Below, in pieces: positions 8,808 to 15,730 of a stretch of DNA of 64,000 nucleotides. The stretch comes from Azospirillum lipoferum (GTDB lineage: Bacteria > Pseudomonadota > Alphaproteobacteria > Azospirillales > Azospirillaceae). The stretch spans positions 62,001 through 126,000 of the forward strand of contig NZ_JALJXJ010000001.1 in assembly GCF_024170005.1 (NCBI RefSeq), given 5' to 3'. The notes under the pieces are model-generated. The model was not told where the DNA came from. It made no database searches and saw nothing but the letters and a program-made list of their open reading frames with translations. The position numbers were made by a program, and so were the translations under genes. Position 1 is the stretch's first letter, and every line of letters begins with the position of its first letter.

Positions 8808-9203
8808 TCAGTGGGTCGAATAGGGGGCCGACGACCCGCAGCCCGACGAGGAGGTGGAGCAGGAGCCGCCGCCACCTTCACCGGCTGAGAAGGACTTGCC
8901 GCAGCCGCAGCTGCTGGTCGCGTTCGGGTTGTCGAATTTGAAGCCGGAGCCTTCGATGCCCTCGACGAAATCGACCACCACGCCCGACAGGAAGGGCTGG
9001 CTGTTGGCGTCGACGAAGATGGTGACAGGACCGAAGCTGAGTACCGTGTCGTCGTCGCCGGCCGCCGCCTCCAGGCCCATCTGGTATTTCAGGCCGGCGC
9101 AGCCGCCGTCGGTCACTGCGATCCGCAGGCCGGCCGCCGCACCGCCCGACTTCGCCAGGACCTGTTCCAGGGTGGAAACCGCCGCATCCGTCAGAGTCAC
9201 CAT
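8808..9203 (-). CDS. iscA: Nif-specific IscA/HesB-type A-type Fe-S carrier
   Basis: 131 residues from the ATG at 9203, which has GAGGAGG at 9210-9216 six bases upstream; the alternative TTG at 9218 overlaps that site and is unlikely. The A-type carrier Cys triad is present: Cys35 in GGCAGLKY and Cys99/Cys101 in SSCGCGKSF. After the triad comes an unusual Gly/Ser/Cys-rich tail of about 28 residues with two more cysteines (115 and 122). It is the first gene of the operon and directly follows the sigma-54 promoter. In Azotobacter the nif copy at this position is called iscA-nif or orf6; use of the iscA symbol here reflects family, not the housekeeping isc operon. Confidence 0.94.
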   Translation of the reverse strand: MVTLTDAAVSTLEQVLAKSGGAAAGLRIAVTDGGCAGLKYQMGLEAAAGDDDTVLSFGPVTIFVDANSQPFLSGVVVDFVEGIEGSGFKFDNPNATSSCGCGKSFSAGEGGGGSCSTSSSGCGSSAPYSTH

Positions 9204-9259
9204 GTCCCGCCTCCTCAAGCCGCGTTGCCGGGGGTGCCGGCCGATCTGACGAGGAGTAG

Positions 9260-9275
9260 AGCAAGGGCCGTGCCA
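9260..9275 (-). promoter_or_regulatory. Sigma-54 (-24/-12) promoter of the iscA-nifUSV-cysE-nifW operon
   Basis: On the - strand the sequence is TGGCACGGCCCTTGCT, a full match to the sigma-54 consensus TGGCAC-N5-TTGCW with the required GG/GC spacing. It lies 57 bp upstream of the iscA start codon. Confidence 0.95.
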
Positions 9276-9281
9276 AACTGT

Positions 9282-9294
9282 TAAATATTTGATT
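9282..9294 (-). promoter_or_regulatory. IHF-type site between the NifA site and the nif promoter
   Basis: On the - strand it reads AATCAAATATTTA, an exact match to WATCAANNNNTTR in otherwise GC-rich DNA. It is 7 bp upstream of the -24 element, where IHF bending helps NifA reach sigma-54 polymerase. Confidence 0.7.
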
Positions 9295-9375
9295 TACAAG
9301 AATTGTCAGGTTGGATTGGCTTGGCGAAAGTCCGACAATGTTTCGTCTGCCAATGGTTTTGTCGGGTTTGGCGCG

Positions 9376-9391
9376 TGTCGGATTTGCGACA
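9376..9391. promoter_or_regulatory. NifA upstream activator sequence (TGT-N10-ACA)
   Basis: TGT at 9376-9378 and ACA at 9389-9391 are separated by exactly ten bases (CGGATTTGCG). The site is about 100 bp upstream of the -24/-12 promoter at 9260-9275, within the usual NifA distance. Being palindromic it could also act on the divergent gene at 9515, although I see no -24/-12 element facing that way. Confidence 0.85.
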
Positions 9392-9514
9392 GCCGCGACA
9401 CTTCGCCGCACAAAAAAATTATGGTCTTTCTCCGCGCCCGCGAGCCTACCATGAGGCGTCGTCGGTGCGTCGGATGGTTGATTGGTGCAGCGGAAAACAG
9501 GGACGAGGGAAGCG

Positions 9515-10051
9515 ATGAGCGACGAACCGATCGAACTCAGGATGTCGAACGGCCGCATGGCCTTCGGCGATGTGCCGGAACAGATCGACGAGCTTTTGCA
9601 GGAGGCGGTGAAGGCCCGAGACGTGCCGGAGGCCTGCGAGGCGCTGCTGTGGGAGGCGCACCGCAGGGGGCCACGGGTGCTGCCGGTCTTCTACGCGCTC
9701 TACAAATTCTACTTCAACCGCAAGAAGCTGGGAGAGGCGGAGCGGGTGGCCCGCATCGGGCTGGATGCCGCGGCCTTGCAGGGCGGTTTTTCGGCCGACT
9801 GGTCGCGGCTGACGTCAGGCTCCACCGACTGGACGGCGGCCGGGCCGGCGCGCTTCTTCCTGTTCACCATGAAGGCGCTGGCCTTCATCGAACTGCGCCG
9901 CCACAACCGGGACAAGGCACTGGCGATCCTCGCCAAGATGGCGGAGATCGACCCGGCCGATCAGGTCGGCTACGGCACCATCGCCGCGCTGGCCCGTGGG
10001 CTGGGCAATGGGACGGATGGAGAGGGCGGGGTTAGCGACCCACCCCGATAA
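9515..10051 (+). CDS. Helical repeat (TPR-like) protein next to the nif operon, function unknown
   Basis: 178 residues from the ATG at 9515 (GGACGAGGGAAGCG upstream). It is all-helical in character: DVPEQIDELLQEAVKARDVPEACEALL, then LPVFYALYKFYFNRKKLGEAERVARIGL, and MKALAFIELRRHNRDKALAILAKMAEIDP. The spacing of small and aromatic residues resembles degenerate tetratricopeptide repeats. It has no signal peptide, membrane segment or catalytic motif. It is divergent from the iscA-nif operon across 311 bp that hold the NifA/IHF/sigma-54 sites. A protein-interaction role in nitrogen fixation is inference from place. The last residues (GNGTDGEGGVSDPPR) are probably disordered. Confidence 0.78.
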   Translation: MSDEPIELRMSNGRMAFGDVPEQIDELLQEAVKARDVPEACEALLWEAHRRGPRVLPVFYALYKFYFNRKKLGEAERVARIGLDAAALQGGFSADWSRLTSGSTDWTAAGPARFFLFTMKALAFIELRRHNRDKALAILAKMAEIDPADQVGYGTIAALARGLGNGTDGEGGVSDPPR

Positions 10052-10062
10052 AGCAGCCCCAC

Positions 10063-10102
10063 AAAAAAGCCCCCCGGCCCAGGGGGGAACCGGGCCGGGG
10101 GC
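10063..10102 (-). terminator. Strong terminator after the OYE-family gene
   Basis: CCCCCGGCCC (10071-10080) pairs with GGGCCGGGGG (10092-10101) over an 11-base loop. On the - strand it is followed by TTTTTT (10068-10063). It ends transcription from 11326-10196 and separates it from the convergent gene ending at 10051. Confidence 0.92.
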
Positions 10103-10195
10103 AGCGGGGATTTGCGTCTCACGACGCACTCACGACGCGCTCTCTCACGTCGGGAGGTTCTGCGGCCCCACCGGGGCAGTGGGGCCGCAAACCGG

Positions 10196-11326
10196 TCAGG
10201 CTGCGACGGATTCCAGGGCCGGATAGTCGGTGTAGCCCTTGGCGTCGCCGCCGTAATAAGTGGTGCGGTCCGGCTCGGCCAGCGAGGCGCCGACGCGGAA
10301 GCGGGCGGGCAGGTCCGGGTTGGAGATGAAGGGTTCGCCGAAGCTGACCGCGTCGGCCTCGCCCTTGGCGAGTGCCGCGTCGGCATCGCTGCGGCTGTAG
10401 CCGCCATTCAGGATGAACGGGCCCTTGTAGGCGGCGCGCAAGGCGGACGCCACATGCGGCGCACCCTCCGGCGGGGCCATGTGGTGGCCGGGCCGCCCCT
10501 CGATCACATGCAGATAGGCAAGGTTGAACGGGTTCAGCGCCTTGGTGATCGCCAGGAAATGCGGCAGCGGATCGCTGTCGGACATGTCGTTGAACACGCC
10601 GGTCGGCGACAGGCGGACGCCGATGCGGTCGGCGCCGACGGCATGGGCCGTTGCCTCCAGGATCTCCAGCAGGAAGCGGCAGCGGTTCTCCACCGTCCCG
10701 CCATACTGGTCGGTGCGGGTGTTGGTGCTGTCGCGCAGGAACTGATCGATCAGATAGCCGTTGGCCGCGTGGATCTCGACGCCGTCCAGGCCGGCATCGA
10801 ACACCGCGCGCTTGGCGGCATCGGCAAAATGGCGGACCAGAGCGGGGATCTCGGCAGTCTCAAGAGCGCGCGGCACCGGGAACGGTTCCATGCCGGCGCC
10901 GGTGAAGAGCTGGCCCTTCGCCGCGATGGCCGAGGGAGCGACCGGGGCGGCGCCGTTCGGCTGGAAGCGCGGGTGGGAGATGCGACCGACATGCCAGAGC
11001 TGGGTGACGATCCGTCCGCCGGCGTTGTGCACGGCGTCCGCAACCGCCCGCCATGCCAGGGTCTGGGCGTCGGTGTGGATGCCCGGCGTGCTGGGATAAC
11101 CCTGGGCGGTATCGCAGACCTGCGTCGCCTCGGTGATGATCAGGCCGGCCGAAGCGCGTTGCGCATAATATTCGGCGGTTAGCGCAGTCGGGCAGTTGCC
11201 TTCGCCGGCGCGGCTGCGGGTCATCGGCGCCATCACGACGCGGTTCGGCAGCTCGATCGCGCCGAGGCGCAGCGGGGTGAACAGATCCGGGATTGCGGTG
11301 CTGTGCAGATCGGTGCTTTGCGGCAT
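10196..11326 (-). CDS. Old Yellow Enzyme family alkene reductase (NemA/XenB-like)
   Basis: 376 residues from the ATG at 11326 (MPQSTDL); the open frame reaches 11377 but would run across an operator. It is an FMN-dependent (beta/alpha)8 barrel: N-terminal LFTPLRLGAIELPNRVVMAPMTRSRA, the substrate-binding HAANGYLIDQFL with NxRTDQYGGTVENR, and the C-terminal phosphate-binding FGEPFISNPDLPARF. These enzymes reduce activated C=C bonds or nitro compounds with NAD(P)H. It is divergent from a TetR regulator that probably represses it in response to an electrophile, as with nemRA. The terminator at 10063-10102 ends this single-gene unit. Confidence 0.93.
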   Translation of the reverse strand: MPQSTDLHSTAIPDLFTPLRLGAIELPNRVVMAPMTRSRAGEGNCPTALTAEYYAQRASAGLIITEATQVCDTAQGYPSTPGIHTDAQTLAWRAVADAVHNAGGRIVTQLWHVGRISHPRFQPNGAAPVAPSAIAAKGQLFTGAGMEPFPVPRALETAEIPALVRHFADAAKRAVFDAGLDGVEIHAANGYLIDQFLRDSTNTRTDQYGGTVENRCRFLLEILEATAHAVGADRIGVRLSPTGVFNDMSDSDPLPHFLAITKALNPFNLAYLHVIEGRPGHHMAPPEGAPHVASALRAAYKGPFILNGGYSRSDADAALAKGEADAVSFGEPFISNPDLPARFRVGASLAEPDRTTYYGGDAKGYTDYPALESVAA

Positions 11327-11359
11327 GGCGGGAATACCCCCTGTTGGGCAAATCAGCTT

Positions 11360-11379
11360 GTATGTATGTGAGTACATAC
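11360..11379. promoter_or_regulatory. Palindromic operator 1 between OYE and TetR genes
   Basis: GTATGTA-N6-TACATAC, perfect 7-bp arms. It lies 34 bp upstream of the OYE start codon. A second site with the same arm core is 24 bp away, so both are probably bound by the divergent TetR protein. Confidence 0.8.
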
Positions 11380-11403
11380 TTGAACCGGAGCCTGCCGCTT
11401 GTC

Positions 11404-11423
11404 AAGTATGTATCTGCATACTT
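11404..11423. promoter_or_regulatory. Palindromic operator 2 between OYE and TetR genes
   Basis: AAGTATG-N6-CATACTT, perfect 7-bp arms with the same 6-bp spacer and the same GTATG core as operator 1. It ends three bases before the first ATG of the TetR gene, which fits autorepression. Confidence 0.8.
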
Positions 11424-11426
11424 ATT

Positions 11427-12125
11427 ATGACGTTGACGGGACGCACCGGAGAGGGACGGGTTTTGGACGCAAGCAACGAAGCTGACGGCTGTTGCCCCGG
11501 CAATGGCACGGAAGGTGCCTGCGAGGGTGGGGCACGCAAACGCGATCGCGCCGCCACCGAGGGTGCGCTGCTCGACGCCGCCAAGCTGGTGTTTGCCGAA
11601 CGCGGCTTCGATGCGGCGACGACACGCGAGATTGCCGGGCGGGCCGGGGTCAACGAACAGCTGATCCAGCGCTATTTCTCAGGCAAGAGCGGGCTGCTGC
11701 TGGCGGTGGTGGAGCGCTATTGGCGCGAGGAATCGGGCGGCTGCGACCTGCCGCCGCCGCACGAGGATCTGGAGACCGACCTCGTCCGTTTCCTGCACGC
11801 CCAGTTGAAGCACAGCTGGGAATGCCGCGACTTCACCCGCGTCGTGCTGGCACGTGCTCTGGTCGATCCGGCGATCGCCGATGAGATGGCCCGCACCCTG
11901 TCGCAGAGCCGCATCCCCTGTCTGGTGAAGCGGCTGGAGGGGCATCGCGACCGTGGTGCCATTGCCGCCGACGCCGACCTTGCCAATGTGGCGGCCGGCA
12001 TCGCGACGCTCAGCTTCGGGCTGGGCTTCCTCGATCAGGTGGTGTTCGGCCGCGACGATGCCGGCATCTGCGCGATGGTCGGCACGCTGGCCCACACCAT
12101 CGCCCATGGACTGACGCCGCGGTAA
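11427..12125 (+). CDS. TetR/AcrR family transcriptional regulator
   Basis: 232 residues from the ATG at 11427. The N-terminal helix-turn-helix is clear: AAKLVFAERGFDAATTREIAGRAGVNEQLIQRYFSGKSGLL in the TetR pattern (about residues 46-90). The C-terminal ligand domain ends IATLSFGLGFLDQVVFG. The ATG at 11427 has no ribosome site and abuts operator 2. A TTG at 11463 in the same frame has GGAGAGGG about 6-9 bases upstream and may be the true start, giving 220 residues. It is divergent from the OYE gene and its stop is 3 bp from the convergent rarD stop. Confidence 0.9.
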   Translation: MTLTGRTGEGRVLDASNEADGCCPGNGTEGACEGGARKRDRAATEGALLDAAKLVFAERGFDAATTREIAGRAGVNEQLIQRYFSGKSGLLLAVVERYWREESGGCDLPPPHEDLETDLVRFLHAQLKHSWECRDFTRVVLARALVDPAIADEMARTLSQSRIPCLVKRLEGHRDRGAIAADADLANVAAGIATLSFGLGFLDQVVFGRDDAGICAMVGTLAHTIAHGLTPR

Positions 12126-12128
12126 CGG

Positions 12129-13055
12129 TCACTCCGCGGCGGCAGCGGCCCGTGTGGTGGCGCGGTGGCTATGCACCGCGTCGGCGGTGAAGACGGCCAG
12201 CGCCACCCAGATGCAGGCGAAGGTGATGGCGTGGCCGCGGGTGAAGGCCTCGCCATAGACCAGCACGCCCAGCAGAAGCTGGCCGGTCGGTCCGACATAT
12301 TGCAGCAGCCCCATGGTGGTCAGCGTCAGCCGTCCCGCACCGATCATGAACAGCACCAGCGGCACCGCCGTCATCGGCCCGGCCAGCACCAGCAGCGTGC
12401 TTTCTCCCCAGCCATGGCCGAAGGCGCCGCCGGCGCCCAGCCACAGCAGATAGCCGAGTGCGGCCGGCAGCAGCAGGGCGGTCTCCACCAGCAGGCCGAT
12501 CACCGGATCGATCGCCGCCTTCTTGCGCACCAGAGCATAGAAGCCGAAGGACAGCGCCAGCGACAGCGCGACCCAGGGCACGGCGCCATAGCTGGCGACG
12601 AGGCTGCCCACGCCGGCCGTGGCGATGGCGACCGCCAGCATCCGGCCGCGGCTGAGCCGTTCATGCAGGAACAGCACGCCCAGCAGCACATTGATCAGCG
12701 GGTTGATGAAATAGCCCAGACTGGCCTCGACCAGCCGGTTGTTCACCACCGCCCAGATGAACACCGTCCAGTTGATGGTGACCAGCAGGGTGGTGACCAC
12801 CAGGATGCCCAGCCGGCGCCAACTGCCCACCGCCGCGACGACGGCCGTCGGCCCGCGGGTCGCCAGCACGATGGCGCCGACCAGCACCACCGTCCACACC
12901 ACGCGGTGGGCGACGATCTCCACCGCGCCGACATCGCCCAGCGATTTGAAGAAGACCGGGTTGACCAGCCCCCAGATCAGGTAGGAGGAGAGCGCCGCGA
13001 CGAACGCCGCGGTTGTGGAGGTCGGGGCCTTGGCGGGCGACGAGGTCTGAACCAT
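12129..13055 (-). CDS. rarD: RarD-type EamA transporter
   Basis: 308 residues with ten predicted membrane segments in two EamA halves. Start: LSSYLIWGLVNPVFFKSL, then EIVAHRVVWTVVLVGAIV and later YFINPLINVLLGVLFLHERLSRG, which is the RarD subfamily signature. The family carries the historical name chloramphenicol-sensitive protein; the substrate is not established. The start at 13055 gives MVQTSSPAKAP. No obvious operon partner: convergent with the TetR gene and separated from grxD by a terminator. Confidence 0.9.
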   Translation of the reverse strand: MVQTSSPAKAPTSTTAAFVAALSSYLIWGLVNPVFFKSLGDVGAVEIVAHRVVWTVVLVGAIVLATRGPTAVVAAVGSWRRLGILVVTTLLVTINWTVFIWAVVNNRLVEASLGYFINPLINVLLGVLFLHERLSRGRMLAVAIATAGVGSLVASYGAVPWVALSLALSFGFYALVRKKAAIDPVIGLLVETALLLPAALGYLLWLGAGGAFGHGWGESTLLVLAGPMTAVPLVLFMIGAGRLTLTTMGLLQYVGPTGQLLLGVLVYGEAFTRGHAITFACIWVALAVFTADAVHSHRATTRAAAAAE

Positions 13056-13158
13056 ACCGTTCGTTTAGCACATTGTTTGTGCAATCCGGCAGCGGGCCGC
13101 CGGGCATGGCCGGGCTGCGCGGCCGGCATCGCTGCCTGCCACCCTCGGTCCGGGCATG

Positions 13159-13181
13159 AAAAAGCCCCGCCGAAGCGGGGC
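13159..13181 (-). terminator. Terminator after grxD
   Basis: GCCCCGC (13164-13170) pairs with GCGGGGC (13175-13181) around a CGAA tetraloop. On the - strand it is followed by TTTTT. It lies 32 bp past the grxD stop. Confidence 0.9.
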
Positions 13182-13212
13182 CTCTTCGTTCCTGACCGGA
13201 CCGGAGCTGCGG

Positions 13213-13548
<336 letters not shown>

Positions 13549-13611
13549 GACTTGGGTAACCCTTCCGATTTGGCCCGGCGGTGCCGGAGCCTTAGTCCGT
13601 TGCAACTTTGA

Positions 13612-13851
13612 TCAGGCGCCTTCCGGCACCGCGGTGGTCAGCGCCAGGGCGTGCAGTTCGCCGCCCATCTTTCCCTGGAGGGACGCGTAGACCATCTGGT
13701 GCTGCTGCACCCGGCTCTTGCCCTTGAAGGCGGCGGAGGTGACGAGCGCGGCATAATGGTCACCGTCGCCGCGCAGGTCCGCGATCTCCACGACCGCGTC
13801 CGGGATGCCTTCCTTGATGAGCTTTTCGATCGTGGCGGCTTCCATCGCCAT
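13612..13851 (-). CDS. bolA: BolA family protein
   Basis: 79 residues from the ATG at 13851 (MAMEAATIEK); a second in-frame ATG at 13845 is possible. The BolA fold motifs are visible: IEKLIKEGIPDAVVEIADLRGDGDHYAALV and the helix-turn SRVQQHQMVYASLQGKMGGELHALAL. BolA proteins act with CGFS glutaredoxins in Fe-S cluster trafficking and iron sensing. It is directly upstream of grxD on the same strand, an arrangement common in Alphaproteobacteria. The conserved His of the cluster site is present in GELHAL. Confidence 0.94.
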   Translation of the reverse strand: MAMEAATIEKLIKEGIPDAVVEIADLRGDGDHYAALVTSAAFKGKSRVQQHQMVYASLQGKMGGELHALALTTAVPEGA

Positions 13852-13997
13852 GGGTACGGTCCTCGCTCTGTTCAGGATTGCCCCGCCCGGGCACACGCTT
13901 ATCGAGATAGAGTAGGTGCGGCCGGGCCGTTTGTCATCCACCGGCAAGTATTTGCCGCCCTGCGGAAGACGCCGTGACGGCCCGGGGCATCACCGGA

Positions 13998-15293
13998 TCA
14001 CTCGCCGAACACGCGCTTGAACACGGTGTCGACATGCTTGGTGTGGTAGGACATGTCGAACATCGGCTCCAGCTTGTCGCGGCCGATATGCTTGGCGATG
14101 TCGGCGTCGTTCGACAGCAGGTCCAGGTAGTTGCCGCCCTTTTCCCACACCTGCATGGCGTTGCGCTGCACCGCCTTGTAGCTGTCCTCGCGGCTCATCC
14201 CAGCCTGGGTCAGCGCCAGCAGCACGCGCTGCGAGAAGACCAGCCCGCCCAGGTCGTCCAGGTTCTTCTGCATGCGCTCCGGATAGACCACCAGCTTTTC
14301 CATCATGCTGGTCAGGCGCACCAGCGCGAAGTCCAGCGTGACGGTGGCGTCGGGGCCGATCATCCGCTCGACCGAGCTGTGGGAGATGTCGCGCTCGTGC
14401 CACAGCGCGACGTTCTCCAGCGCCGGGACCACGGCGGAGCGCACGATGCGGGCCAGACCGGTCAGGTTCTCCGACAGGACCGGGTTGCGCTTGTGCGGCA
14501 TCGCCGACGAGCCCTTCTGGCCGGGGTGGAAATACTCCTCCGCCTCGCGCACTTCGGTGCGCTGGAGGTGGCGGATTTCCGTCGCCAGATTCTCGATGCT
14601 CGACGCGATCACGCCCAGCACGGAGAAGAAGAAGGCGTGGCGGTCGCGCGGGATGACCTGGGTCGACACCGGCTCGACCGACAGGCCGAGCTTGGCGGCG
14701 ACATGCTCCTCCACCCGCGGGTCGATGTTGGCGAAGGTGCCGACGGCGCCGGAGATGGCGCAGGTGGCGATGTCCTGGCGCGCCTGGACCAGACGCTCGC
14801 GACCGCGGGCGAAGGCGGCATAATGGCCGGCCAGCTTCAGGCCGAAGGTCGTCGGCTCGGCATGGATGCCGTGGCTGCGGCCGATAGTGACGGTGTTCTT
14901 GTGCTCGTAGGCCCGGCGCTTCAGCGCGGCCAGCAGGGCGTCCATGTCGGCCAGCAGCAGGTCGGCGGCCTGGGTCAGCTGCACCGCAAGGCAGGTGTCC
15001 AGTACGTCCGACGAGGTCATGCCCTGGTGGACGAAGCGGGCCTCGGGGCCGACATACTCGGCGAGATTGGTCAGGAAGGCGATGACGTCGTGGCGGGTCT
15101 CGCGCTCGATCTCGTCGATGCGGTCGATCTCCCACTTGCCGCGCTCCCACACCGCCTTGGCGGCCTCCTTCGGGATCACGCCCAGCTCGGCCTGCGCGTC
15201 GCAGGCGTGCGCCTCGATCTCGAACCAGATGCGGAAGCGGTTTTCCGGCTCCCAGATGCGGGCCATTTCGTGGCGGGTATAGCGGGGGATCAT
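13998..15293 (-). CDS. purB: Adenylosuccinate lyase
   Basis: 431 residues from the ATG at 15293 (MIPRYTRHEMARIW). The fumarase/aspartase superfamily signature SSAMPHKRNPVLSENL is present near residue 262, with TSSDVLDTCLAVQL and TIGRSHGIHAEPTTFG as the other active-site loops. It catalyses two steps of purine synthesis: SAICAR to AICAR and adenylosuccinate to AMP. It is upstream of bolA and grxD on the same strand with a 146-bp gap that probably has its own promoter. Purine genes followed by bolA-grxD is a frequent alphaproteobacterial neighbourhood. Confidence 0.97.
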   Translation of the reverse strand: MIPRYTRHEMARIWEPENRFRIWFEIEAHACDAQAELGVIPKEAAKAVWERGKWEIDRIDEIERETRHDVIAFLTNLAEYVGPEARFVHQGMTSSDVLDTCLAVQLTQAADLLLADMDALLAALKRRAYEHKNTVTIGRSHGIHAEPTTFGLKLAGHYAAFARGRERLVQARQDIATCAISGAVGTFANIDPRVEEHVAAKLGLSVEPVSTQVIPRDRHAFFFSVLGVIASSIENLATEIRHLQRTEVREAEEYFHPGQKGSSAMPHKRNPVLSENLTGLARIVRSAVVPALENVALWHERDISHSSVERMIGPDATVTLDFALVRLTSMMEKLVVYPERMQKNLDDLGGLVFSQRVLLALTQAGMSREDSYKAVQRNAMQVWEKGGNYLDLLSNDADIAKHIGRDKLEPMFDMSYHTKHVDTVFKRVFGE

Positions 15294-15730
15294 CGGCACT
15301 CTCCGGAGGAAGCGGGCGCTGGATTGAACGTGGCTTGCGGGTCTCGTAGCTCGCGCGCGCGACCATAGCGGTGCCGGGGTGCGTTTTAAAGTCTCGCGAT
15401 AGCCCCTTGCCATAGGTGATTCCGGTCCGTTCGCAGCGGCTCGTCTCCGCAGGCATTAATCTTCGCGGCCGAATCGTTCCCGGCCAAAGGGAATCCGCGC
15501 CTAACGCTTGGCTGGCGGACTTTCCGCCAATTCCCTGTCAATGTGCCGGCTTGTACGCTTCTGTCCATCCAAGGACGAGGAAAACAGTCAAAGAGTCGCG
15601 CCTGGGTGGATTTCCTTTGCTTGCAGTTGAATCCGCGCGAGCATTAAGCAACACTTGCACAGCGCGTCAGGGCCGGCCCCAGCCGGCTTCCGTGAGTTCC
15701 ATCAGACAGGCCATCCGAAGGGAGCCCTTC
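15294..15730. other. Divergent intergenic region purB / GGDEF-EAL
   Basis: 437 bp without a supported gene. It must hold the promoters of purB and of the diguanylate cyclase gene. The one structure I see is a nested inverted repeat at 15488-15536: outer arms AGGGAAT / ATTCCCT and inner arms TGGCGGA-CTT-TCCGCCA. The frame is open upstream of the GGDEF gene through this region but has no convincing start. Confidence 0.6.
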
